From Leptospirales bacterium (GTDB taxonomy: Bacteria; Spirochaetota; Leptospiria; Leptospirales; Leptonemataceae), in NCBI GenBank assembly GCA_019694655.1, contig JAIBBN010000015.1, forward strand, positions 1-64,000: DNA of 64,000 nucleotides, in the 5' to 3' direction. The translations under genes were made by a program, and so were the position numbers. Of the stretch, positions 8,113 to 15,776 are shown piece by piece. Below the pieces are notes generated by a model, which saw only the letters and a list, made by a program, of their open reading frames with translations, had not been told where the DNA came from and ran no database searches. Position 1 is the first letter of the stretch, and each line of letters begins with the position of its first letter.

Positions 8113-9315
8113 TCAATTCGCGATCGGACAGGTTGCATCGCGAGCGCTACCTGACACTGGAAAAGTCACATCGTGAAAATGTTTCGAGGCCACTTTGGTC
8201 CGATCGAAGGATCGTATAACGGAGACTATGCGTTTTGCAGCGAAGCCATCTCCAAATGGGTTTTGGCTATTGCCCGCATTCGCTCTGAATCCGGGCGTCA
8301 AAGAGCGCCGTATCGCCGCGGCAATTTCGAATTCGTTCAAACTACAATCAATGACGCTGGACGCGCGAACGCGACCAGCTTGTCTAATGCCAATATTCAC
8401 CGTGGGGGTTCCCAGCCCAGGCGCCTCGAGCAATCCGCTTGATGAATTACCGACTACGGCGCCGGCGACAGCCATGCATGAAAGGTAGCGAAGCTGACCT
8501 AAAGACTCAAAAGCAAATGCTCTTGGCCGATCGCTGCAGAATTGCTGGATCTGACTTCGTATAGTCGCATTCCCTGGATCGGCGTTTGGCATTGTAAACA
8601 AGATCGTAGCTTCGTCAATTGCAGCTAGTGCACGTAAAACGCATCCCATTTGCTCGCCCGGGTCAATTGGATCCAAAGTTGCTGGATGAAATGTCGTTAG
8701 CAAAATCGGCGGTTTCAATGAAACCTGCAGGTCCGATTCCAGCTCTAGCAAATTCAGCGGTCTAAGACGCCTAATGCTTTCTATTCCAAGGCCGCCAACG
8801 TTGTACACACGATCAGGCTCCTCCCCAAGCTGAACCACCCTGCGGGCATATTCTTCGCAGGCCACAAAGTGCAAATGTGACATCTTCGTTATTGCATGAC
8901 GGATGGAGTCATCGAAGGCGCCCTCGCTGATCTCGCCGCCGTGAACATGCGCGATAGGAATTCGGCAAATCAAAGCTGCCGTAGCTGCCATCAGGATTTC
9001 ATAGCGATCGCCTAGCAAAACGAGCCATTCCGGTTGCAATTCGCGAAAAGCGTCGGCCAAACCGATCAGTTCAAGTCCCATTGATTTAACTACGGAACCA
9101 GGGCTATCGTCAGCCAGAAGCATTTCGACCCGCTTACTAACTGTAAAGCCATCGCGTTCAATTTCAGCGATAGTTGCACCATGAGCGGCAGATAGGTGAG
9201 CGCCGGTTGCAAGAATCTGCAAATTCATATCGGGCGACTCTCGCACTTCCTCCATCACCCAACGCAACAATCCATACTCAGCACGACCACCGGTTACAAA
9301 GCAAACCCTGATCAT
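8113..9315 (-). CDS. legG: Hydrolysing NDP-sugar 2-epimerase (NeuC/LegG family)
   Basis: The 400-residue protein begins with FVTGGRAEYGLL and contains VLLGDRYE, HVHGGEISEGAFDDSIRHAITKMS-type residues near 135-160 and GNSSSGLLEAP, all characteristic of hydrolysing UDP-GlcNAc 2-epimerases of the NeuC/LegG group. In the legionaminate route it converts the nucleotide-linked diacetamido-bacillosamine into free 2,4-diacetamido-mannose derivative plus nucleotide. Its start lies three bases after the neuB-like stop. Together with the PtmE-like enzyme downstream, a GDP-linked substrate is inferred, as in C. jejuni LegG. Confidence 0.85.
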   Translation of the reverse strand: MIRVCFVTGGRAEYGLLRWVMEEVRESPDMNLQILATGAHLSAAHGATIAEIERDGFTVSKRVEMLLADDSPGSVVKSMGLELIGLADAFRELQPEWLVLLGDRYEILMAATAALICRIPIAHVHGGEISEGAFDDSIRHAITKMSHLHFVACEEYARRVVQLGEEPDRVYNVGGLGIESIRRLRPLNLLELESDLQVSLKPPILLTTFHPATLDPIDPGEQMGCVLRALAAIDEATILFTMPNADPGNATIRSQIQQFCSDRPRAFAFESLGQLRYLSCMAVAGAVVGNSSSGLLEAPGLGTPTVNIGIRQAGRVRASSVIDCSLNEFEIAAAIRRSLTPGFRANAGNSQNPFGDGFAAKRIVSVIRSFDRTKVASKHFHDVTFPVSGSARDATCPIAN

Positions 9316-9318
9316 AGA

Positions 9319-10320
9319 TTACAACTCAATGGGCTCATCAGGTTGAAAATCGCGAACGGCCTTCCGACCAAGCAGGAGGTCCCAGTGCAACGGCGACAGA
9401 CCGACTGTGTGGCGGCGAGTCGTCATGTTTTGTTCGCCGAGCGTATCCCCGGAGTGAATCACGGTTGCTGCAACAATGCGCTTCCGTGCTACCTGCGCAT
9501 TGGCAAGCTCGGTATCGTAGGGCCTCTTTATTCCGTCGCCAAGAGCCAACTCAACATTTCTTACCGCCCGTACCATCTGCCCGAGCTCGTCTGGCTCCAC
9601 ACTCGCTCGATGGTCTGGGCCTCGCATATTTCGGTTCAGCGTGAAGTGTTTCTCAATGACCGGCGCGCCAAGGGCTGCTGCCGCAATGGCGGCCTCAATG
9701 CCAGAACTGTGATCTGAGTAGCCGCAGGGAATGCCAAAGGTGTTCGCCAGAGTGCGAATCGCTTTCAAATTTAAGGAAGCAAAGGGCGCAGGGTATTCCG
9801 TAGTACAGTGGAGCAATATCAATTGCTCTCGTCGCATGCCCGCATCGATCAAACAGCGCAGGGCCGCATCAATTTCACCCAGAGTAGCCATGCCCGTTGA
9901 AATCAACAATGGCGTATCAAGGCGCGCATGCTTTCTCAGTAAAGGGATGTTGGTCAGTTCGCCAGAGGGAATTTTCAAATATTTCGGTTTGAGCGCAGCC
10001 ACAAGCGTTAGACTCTCTTCGTCAAAAGCAGTGGAAAGAAATCCTATCCCATGTTGCTGGCAGCGATCCGCCAGCAGCGGATAAGTTGATTCCGGGAGCT
10101 GCAAGGAAGAGAGCATTGCTAGTTGCGATTGATCATTTCCAATTGCGCTCTTTTGGTAACCAGCCTTGTCTGCATTCGCCGTGGCAAGTAGCTCCGCCCG
10201 AAATGTTTGAAATTTCACAAAGTCTGCGCCAGCTTCGGCCGCCACGTCCACCATTCGCAACGCAAGGTCGGGATCACCGTTGTGGTTTACGCCCGCTTCT
10301 GCAATCAAAATGATACTCAT
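9319..10320 (-). CDS. legI: Legionaminic/sialic acid synthase (NeuB/LegI family)
   Basis: The 333-residue protein shows the NeuB pattern: AEAGVNHNGD near residues 7-16, FVKFQTF, a TIM barrel with EKHFTLNRNMRGPDH (the metal and substrate loop), and a C-terminal antifreeze-like SAF domain ending in DEPIEL. The enzyme condenses phosphoenolpyruvate with the six-carbon diacetamido sugar to give the nine-carbon nonulosonic acid. It overlaps the acetyltransferase gene by four bases. Whether it makes legionaminate or another isomer depends on the neighbouring enzymes, which are of the Leg type, so legionaminate is favoured. Confidence 0.9.
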   Translation of the reverse strand: MSIILIAEAGVNHNGDPDLALRMVDVAAEAGADFVKFQTFRAELLATANADKAGYQKSAIGNDQSQLAMLSSLQLPESTYPLLADRCQQHGIGFLSTAFDEESLTLVAALKPKYLKIPSGELTNIPLLRKHARLDTPLLISTGMATLGEIDAALRCLIDAGMRREQLILLHCTTEYPAPFASLNLKAIRTLANTFGIPCGYSDHSSGIEAAIAAAALGAPVIEKHFTLNRNMRGPDHRASVEPDELGQMVRAVRNVELALGDGIKRPYDTELANAQVARKRIVAATVIHSGDTLGEQNMTTRRHTVGLSPLHWDLLLGRKAVRDFQPDEPIEL

Positions 10321-10934
10321 TGTCTCAACTCGGCTGAACTCGGCCAGGAGCGAATGACACGATGGCCCATAGGCACGATCGAATTATTTCCAATTGTGGT
10401 ATTCTCACGCACTATGGCGCCGCTTCCGACGAAACTGCGCTCATGTACGCGTACGCCGCCATTCAGAATCACACCTGTGGAAATATGACAATGGTCCTCG
10501 ACAATCACATCATGCTCCAGCAGTGCACAGGAATTGATGATGCAATTGGCTCCTACTGAGGCGCAGGAATTGACAAATGCAAAGTGAAATATGACTGTTC
10601 CATCGCCAATGGCAGCGCTTCGGGCGACCCGCGCGGTAGGTGCGACGATCTTCGGCGTAATAAATCCGGCATCGCGAACGCTTTGCCAGGCGCGAGTCCG
10701 CGACTCCGCGGTCTTGATTTGACCGATGGCTACTATGGCGTAGTCAGCTACAGCCCGCAATTTTTGCAAATCACCGTCGTGTCCCAGGATTGGCCTTCCC
10801 AGAAGTTGCTGTCCAACTTGCTCAGGCGTACCCACAAGCCCCACTATGTCATACTCGCCTGCCGTTTCAACTACATCAATTACCGAGCGAGCGTGACCGC
10901 CAGCGCCCACGAGCAAGATCTTTGGAGCTGTCAT
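10317..10934 (-). CDS. legH: NeuD/PglD-type sugar N-acetyltransferase (LegH-like)
   Basis: The 205-residue protein has an N-terminal Rossmann-like part (LLVGAGGHARSVID at 6-19) followed by left-handed beta-helix hexapeptide repeats (AIGDGTVIF, VIVEDHCHISTGVILNGG, GSGAIVRENTTIGNNS). This two-part build is that of PglD, NeuD and LegH acetyltransferases. These acetylate the 4-amino group of a nucleotide-linked 4-amino-6-deoxy sugar with acetyl-CoA. It sits between the aminotransferase and synthase genes with ATGA overlaps on both sides, which matches the order of steps in the legionaminate pathway. Confidence 0.85.
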   Translation of the reverse strand: MTAPKILLVGAGGHARSVIDVVETAGEYDIVGLVGTPEQVGQQLLGRPILGHDGDLQKLRAVADYAIVAIGQIKTAESRTRAWQSVRDAGFITPKIVAPTARVARSAAIGDGTVIFHFAFVNSCASVGANCIINSCALLEHDVIVEDHCHISTGVILNGGVRVHERSFVGSGAIVRENTTIGNNSIVPMGHRVIRSWPSSAELRQ

Positions 10935-12100
10935 TCTTGTGCAACCAGCCCGGCTCCACTTGGGAGATTTATCAAAGAATCCTGAAGTTTAAGGGCCGTA
11001 GAAACAGGCAGGCAAGGGAAGCGACTGTAAGGCGCCTGTTCATGCAGTAAATTCCAGACGGGACGAGTTGTCAGCCCATTCTGATTGGTTTGTTGCAGAA
11101 TCTGATCGCGTACTGCTCGATCACCTCGATTTAGCTGGATAGCCTGCAGCCAGAAATTGCTCCGCCCATGTGCCGGCTCCGCTATGAGCCGAATGCCCTG
11201 AATTGAGTCAAGCGCTGCAGCATAACGATGGTAGAGGAGACGCTTTCGCTCCAGCAGAACCGGCAGCTGCTCTAGCTGCGCACAGCCAAGGGCGGCATTC
11301 AAATTAGGCATTCGAAAATTGTACCCTACCGAATCATGTTCATAAAGCCAGGGATGCGGCTTTTTTGCCGTCGTGGACAGGTGTCTGGCTGTGCGGGCCA
11401 AATCGTCATCGTCTGTTAACAATGCTCCACCACCCCCGGTTGTAATAGTTTTGTTTCCGTTGAAGCTAAATATTCCGAACCGGCCAAAACGCCCCGTATG
11501 CACCCCGCCAAAATACGAACCAAGAGACTCGGCCGCATCCTCGATCAGCTCAAGGCGAAAATCGCGACAGAACTTTTGTGCGGACTCCAGGTTGGCAGGC
11601 CTGCCAAAGATATGTACAACTATTGCGGAGTGAATACGCCTGCCAGTCTGCTTGTTCCAACAATAGCCGCTTCGAAACTCGACAATTGACTTCAGTTGAT
11701 CCGCTACCCGATCAAAGTCAAAAGCGAAGCACTCTTCATCGCAGTCGACAAAGTGCGGTATCCCTCCAGCGTGAACAACAGCGGCAGCGGTTGCGGCGAA
11801 GGTCAAAGTCGGAGTGAGCACTTCATCGCCAATTTGTAACCCGGTCGTCCTCAATGCCAGCTGAAGGGCGGCCGTGCCGTTGACGACGGCAATTGCGTTT
11901 CGAGCGCCAGTAAAATCGACCAGTTCGAATTCAAAGCGCTCTACAAACTTTCCAACTGAAGAAACAAACGTACTATCAATGCATTGCTTCAGATATTCAA
12001 GTTCATTTCCCTCAAATGTGGGCTCATGCAGCGGGGCCGGTCCCGAGGGGAGAATTCGGCGCATGGCTGTGACAATTTGTTGAGGGAGTTCGTGATTCAC
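10931..12100 (-). CDS. legC: PLP-dependent sugar aminotransferase (DegT/DnrJ/EryC1 family, LegC-like)
   Basis: The 389-residue protein has the DegT-family features: VNGTAALQLALR near residue 70, EDAAES, and the PLP-lysine motif SFNGNKTITTGGGG. It would transfer an amino group from glutamate to the 4-keto sugar made by the LegB-like dehydratase encoded just upstream. The start is a GTG at 12100, four bases after the legB stop. An ATG 36 bases further on (12064) is an alternative that still precedes the family's conserved PLHEP segment. The family is certain and LegC identity rests on context. Confidence 0.87.
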   Translation of the reverse strand: MNHELPQQIVTAMRRILPSGPAPLHEPTFEGNELEYLKQCIDSTFVSSVGKFVERFEFELVDFTGARNAIAVVNGTAALQLALRTTGLQIGDEVLTPTLTFAATAAAVVHAGGIPHFVDCDEECFAFDFDRVADQLKSIVEFRSGYCWNKQTGRRIHSAIVVHIFGRPANLESAQKFCRDFRLELIEDAAESLGSYFGGVHTGRFGRFGIFSFNGNKTITTGGGGALLTDDDDLARTARHLSTTAKKPHPWLYEHDSVGYNFRMPNLNAALGCAQLEQLPVLLERKRLLYHRYAAALDSIQGIRLIAEPAHGRSNFWLQAIQLNRGDRAVRDQILQQTNQNGLTTRPVWNLLHEQAPYSRFPCLPVSTALKLQDSLINLPSGAGLVAQE

Positions 12101-12104
12101 AACT

Positions 12105-13103
12105 TCAAATATTGTAGCGATCAGTCTTGTAGGTTGCTACGTGACCGGAATCGCGGAACCACTGAATTGTGGCATCTAGCCCCTTTCGGAAACCCTCTAG
12201 CCCGCAATAGACAGGCTGCCATTGTAGCAATTTGCCAGCCTTGTCGTTGGAAGCCCAAAGTCGCTCGACTTCGGATCGAGCGGGGCGCAGACGCATATCA
12301 TCGGCGACGATTTCGATTTCGACGCCCAATAGCCGGGCAATTTCAAGGGCCGTATCGAGGATCGTCACCTCAAAATTGCTGCCAATATTGACGACCTCTC
12401 CCACTGCGGCGTCCGAATTCAGGGCGGCGAGAAAGCCAGCGCACGTATCCGTTACGTAATTGAAATCTCGCGTTGGATGAACAGCGCCGAGTTTGATTTT
12501 CCTTTTGCCGGCCAGGATTTGGGTAATTATGGTTGGAATCACTGCGCGCGCCGATTGCCGCGGACCGTAAGTATTAAAGGGTCGAACAATTGTCACAGGC
12601 AATCCAAACGAAAAATGAAAAGACATCGCCATTTGATCCGCGGCGATCTTGCTTGCCGAGTAGGGGGATTGCGGCTGGAGCGGATGCTCTTCGGTAATTG
12701 GAACAAAGCGAGCTGTTCCGTAGACTTCGCTTGTTGAGGTATGAATTACACGCTCCAAACCCAATCCGCGAGCCGCCTGTATGATATTTAGCGTTCCCTT
12801 TATATTAGTATCAACATAGGTATCTGGTGAATGGTAGGAGTAAGGTATGGCAATCAGCGCAGCCAGATGCAAGACAGCCCGGCAATCGGTCATGGCCTCG
12901 CGCACCCCATGCGGATCTCGCACATCGCCGGGAAACACTTCGAAGTTCCCCCGCACATCTGCGGCGCAATGATCCAACCACCCCCAGGAGGAAAAGGAAT
13001 TGTACTGAACAAATGCACGTACGTCATAACCTGCGCGCACGAGCGCTTCCGTTAGATGAGAGCCGATAAATCCGTCGGCGCCTGTAATCAAAACTTTATC
13101 CAA
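12105..13103 (-). CDS. legB: NDP-sugar 4,6-dehydratase (LegB-like)
   Basis: This extended SDR of 332 residues has ITGADGFIGSHL at 6-17, the TSTSEVYG catalytic segment, and YSASK, followed by RPFNTYGPRQSARAVIP. These residues match LegB-type dehydratases that make a 4-keto-6-deoxy sugar from GDP- or UDP-GlcNAc. The start is a TTG at 13103 with only a weak GAGAG ribosome site. It lies 12 bases after a Gfo/Idh gene. With LegC, LegH, LegG, LegI and the CMP-synthetase in the same strand, the core pathway to CMP-legionaminate is complete. Confidence 0.87.
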   Translation of the reverse strand: MDKVLITGADGFIGSHLTEALVRAGYDVRAFVQYNSFSSWGWLDHCAADVRGNFEVFPGDVRDPHGVREAMTDCRAVLHLAALIAIPYSYHSPDTYVDTNIKGTLNIIQAARGLGLERVIHTSTSEVYGTARFVPITEEHPLQPQSPYSASKIAADQMAMSFHFSFGLPVTIVRPFNTYGPRQSARAVIPTIITQILAGKRKIKLGAVHPTRDFNYVTDTCAGFLAALNSDAAVGEVVNIGSNFEVTILDTALEIARLLGVEIEIVADDMRLRPARSEVERLWASNDKAGKLLQWQPVYCGLEGFRKGLDATIQWFRDSGHVATYKTDRYNI

Positions 13104-13115
13104 GTGCGCACTCTC

Positions 13116-14069
13116 TCAGGTAATTGGTACGAAATCCGCTGACGCATCCATGGTCGCTCGGTAATGAACCAAGAGCGCGGAAAGGTACGCTACGTGCTGC
13201 TTGATCGATTGGTCGAGGGTCGGGAGCAGGCACGCGTCACGCTCAAGGAGCGACATAATCAAAGGTGTTGTCAGTTCGCTCTGTAGCTCACAGCGACCGC
13301 GAACGATTCGACCATCAGAACATTCCGCGATACCATCGGACTCGTGGATTTTCCAGACAAGATTTTCATAACTCAGGCTGCATCGAAACTGTCGATCGTG
13401 TTCCTTGCTGCTAACCAGCAGGCTGGAACCGTTACTGAAATTGAAATGTAGCGAGCCGTAAACATCGTAAAAGCCAGTGCGAGTTGAAGGACTCCACTGT
13501 CCTATCAATTCGTCTGTGGACATAGATTCAAGCGAGGCTTCGTGCCATCTCGAGGCAAGATCCAGGTAGTGTATAGCATTGCATGCCAGGCCACGGACAT
13601 CCTCATATCGCCAGTGGAGAGTCCGATCCTGGGGAATTTCAAATCTGAGATTCTTGTAGAGCGTCCAACTGAGCATTGGCGTATTGACCCAGGTCCGCTG
13701 GCCTCCATTGGTCGCCTGGTGCAGTATATCAAGGTCCGACGGCCTTTGAGCGAGTACTTTTTCCAGCACCCAATAGCGTACCGTCGTGCGATTGGCTATT
13801 TGGACTACAGTATTGGCTCGGACATTGGCTGTGGTGGCGACAACGGCAAGATCTACTATTTTTGGCGCGTTCTTTGCTTGTGTCGTATATACGATTTTGT
13901 GCGCCGTCTTATCGCCGCCAGCTTCCTGCCACCGGATTTTTGCCTGTCGTAGAGCTTCCTCGGATGGATCAAGAACAGTGCAGTGGATACTTGCTGGAGC
14001 TGTGACCAAGCCTTGCAAATAGCGCGATCCCAGCTGGCCGGCCCCGGCGATTAACAGACTAGCATCCAT
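13116..14069 (-). CDS. Gfo/Idh/MocA-like oxidoreductase, divergent
   Basis: The 317-residue protein starts with the Rossmann motif AGAGQLGSRYLQGL and has VLEKVLAQ where the family carries the catalytic EKP lysine, so the proline is replaced by valine. The C-terminal half is beta-rich. It overlaps the following Gfo/Idh gene (as transcribed, the upstream one) by 11 bases. It is not close by eye to the other two Gfo/Idh proteins of the locus. A sugar-modifying or amino-sugar-forming role is inferred from position only. The substrate is unknown. Confidence 0.6.
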   Translation of the reverse strand: MDASLLIAGAGQLGSRYLQGLVTAPASIHCTVLDPSEEALRQAKIRWQEAGGDKTAHKIVYTTQAKNAPKIVDLAVVATTANVRANTVVQIANRTTVRYWVLEKVLAQRPSDLDILHQATNGGQRTWVNTPMLSWTLYKNLRFEIPQDRTLHWRYEDVRGLACNAIHYLDLASRWHEASLESMSTDELIGQWSPSTRTGFYDVYGSLHFNFSNGSSLLVSSKEHDRQFRCSLSYENLVWKIHESDGIAECSDGRIVRGRCELQSELTTPLIMSLLERDACLLPTLDQSIKQHVAYLSALLVHYRATMDASADFVPIT

Positions 14070-15000
14070 AGATAGCGTGAATCAGTCGCATGGTCTTGAC
14101 GCTTTCGCGAAGGTCAGGCAACATGGTAGGTCTGCGAGTGGCAAAAGCAATAGCGTCATCTGCCATTCGGCGCAGTCCCGGCTTGAATTCCGTATCCCAG
14201 GCATCACGCGGCTCTTCGACAATCTTGCGTTCACCACGTTTCTGGCTCGCTGCGACTTCAAGCGGCCGCAGCTCCCAGCGTTGCGATGCAGTGGAAATAG
14301 ATACCGACCATGGTCCCGGCATGTTCCACAATGCTGTGTAAATGCCTCGGTCGCCAGAGTCAAAATCAAGAATGGCAGAGAACGCCTCTGGATTCTCAAA
14401 CGTCCAATTCCCAAGGCGAGTTACTACATCCGCCTTGCCGCGACCGAATACAGAGAAATAGTCGATCAGATGGATTGAATTGGCGTACATCCAGTTTTCG
14501 AGAACCTCCCGGGGCTGGCCGCCGGCCGCGGCTCGTTCTAGGTCCTCTTGGTCTTGTATGTGTATTACCCGCGGTCCTTGGTCATTCTGGAGGCCCCGCG
14601 CCGCGGCCGCAGTGCTTGCATAGTACCGTCGATTCAACGCTACGCGTATGTCGCCGGCACGACTTCCCGCACATTCAAGTATGTATTCAGCCTCTGACAA
14701 ATTTCGACCGACAGGCTTTTCTACCAGGAGCTTTGATGGAAATCTCAATGCATTGACGCATACATCCCTGACTGACAATTCAGGCACGGCTACTACTGTC
14801 AGATCGGGCCTGGCTTCTTCCAGGAGTTCATCGATGGAATCGGTTGCCAAAGGCAATCCAAAGGCGCCAGCAAATGCGATGGCCCGTTCTTTGCTTCGGG
14901 AGCAGACGCCGACCAGAACAGCGGTGTCGAGGCTCGCATAGACTTTAGCGTGCTCGGCTGCCATGTAGCCGGCGCCAATGAAAGCTACTCGCGCTTTCAT
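14059..15000 (-). CDS. Gfo/Idh/MocA-family oxidoreductase
   Basis: The 313-residue protein begins at the ATG at 15000, which shares its A with the stop of the upstream gene (TGATG). A longer frame to 15084 only overlaps that gene. FIGAGYMAAEHAKV is the NAD(P) site and LLVEKPVGRNLSEAE the catalytic-lysine motif. The family reduces or oxidises sugars and cyclitols. Its place between an SGNH-like protein and another Gfo/Idh enzyme points to sugar tailoring in glycan assembly, but no specific reaction can be assigned. Confidence 0.68.
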   Translation of the reverse strand: MKARVAFIGAGYMAAEHAKVYASLDTAVLVGVCSRSKERAIAFAGAFGLPLATDSIDELLEEARPDLTVVAVPELSVRDVCVNALRFPSKLLVEKPVGRNLSEAEYILECAGSRAGDIRVALNRRYYASTAAAARGLQNDQGPRVIHIQDQEDLERAAAGGQPREVLENWMYANSIHLIDYFSVFGRGKADVVTRLGNWTFENPEAFSAILDFDSGDRGIYTALWNMPGPWSVSISTASQRWELRPLEVAASQKRGERKIVEEPRDAWDTEFKPGLRRMADDAIAFATRRPTMLPDLRESVKTMRLIHAIYGC

Positions 15001-15776
15001 CAGCAGCGCTCCATAGGACCGCGTTGATGTTGAAATTGTTGCGGCTCGAGGGTCGGAATCAAGTCCGGTCGTAGCGCTTCCCATATCAGCGCTGCTACCT
15101 GTTCGTGTCCCCGCGTAGTTAGATGGTGGCCATCGTCCAGGAGGAGTTCCGCCTCCAATGCTTCAACGCTCAAAACCAATACATTTGCCGGACTATCTTT
15201 CTTCATTGAGTTGTATTTTTCAACGGACGAGGTAATTCCGGGTGATCTACTCTCCATGGCATCCGGCGGACGCGGCGTAAGTAGGACAACACTGCGCCCG
15301 CCGACAGCAGCGACACTGGCTATCATGCTATTAAGGGTTTTCATGAATGGGCGAGGCCGTGTTAGTCGAAAGGACCAAATCCGCTGCAATAGAGGACGAA
15401 ATTTGATCAAGTTCCTGCGCAACGTTGGCCAGAGCAGCGGGCCGAGGAAGGGAAGCCTGCGCAAAGCGCGGAGATGATATGTAAACGGCTGCGGTGCACA
15501 ATCTACAATTCCAGAATTGAAAAAATAGTAGGAAGCCGTATCCGCCGCTGCCTCCGGAAGGTAGCCGAAATCGCGGTGAAGAATTTCGGCAAGTTCTTGG
15601 ATTCTGGCGCCGCCAAGGCCGCGCAATATGCAGCGAACAGAAATACCGGACGGCACGGCTCTCTTCACTCGCTCTTCTACGAGCAGCGGGTATGTTTCAC
15701 TGAGTCTTTGGATTCCACGACGGGGAAATGCAACGGAATCGGTGTAGAAGTACAGGTGTACTGCATGCGCTGGCAT
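15000..15776 (-). CDS. SGNH-hydrolase-like protein of a polysaccharide locus
   Basis: The 258-residue protein has YTDSVAFPR near residues 11-19, in the position of the block I serine of SGNH hydrolases (usually GDS, here TDS), and DDGHHLTTRGHE near the C-terminus, resembling block V with its Asp and His. There is no signal peptide or membrane segment, so it would act in the cytoplasm. Such proteins in glycan loci often remove or transfer acyl groups on sugars. It overlaps both neighbours by one base. The SGNH call is moderate because the middle blocks are not obvious. Confidence 0.5.
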   Translation of the reverse strand: MPAHAVHLYFYTDSVAFPRRGIQRLSETYPLLVEERVKRAVPSGISVRCILRGLGGARIQELAEILHRDFGYLPEAAADTASYYFFNSGIVDCAPQPFTYHLRALRRLPFLGPLLWPTLRRNLIKFRPLLQRIWSFRLTRPRPFMKTLNSMIASVAAVGGRSVVLLTPRPPDAMESRSPGITSSVEKYNSMKKDSPANVLVLSVEALEAELLLDDGHHLTTRGHEQVAALIWEALRPDLIPTLEPQQFQHQRGPMERC

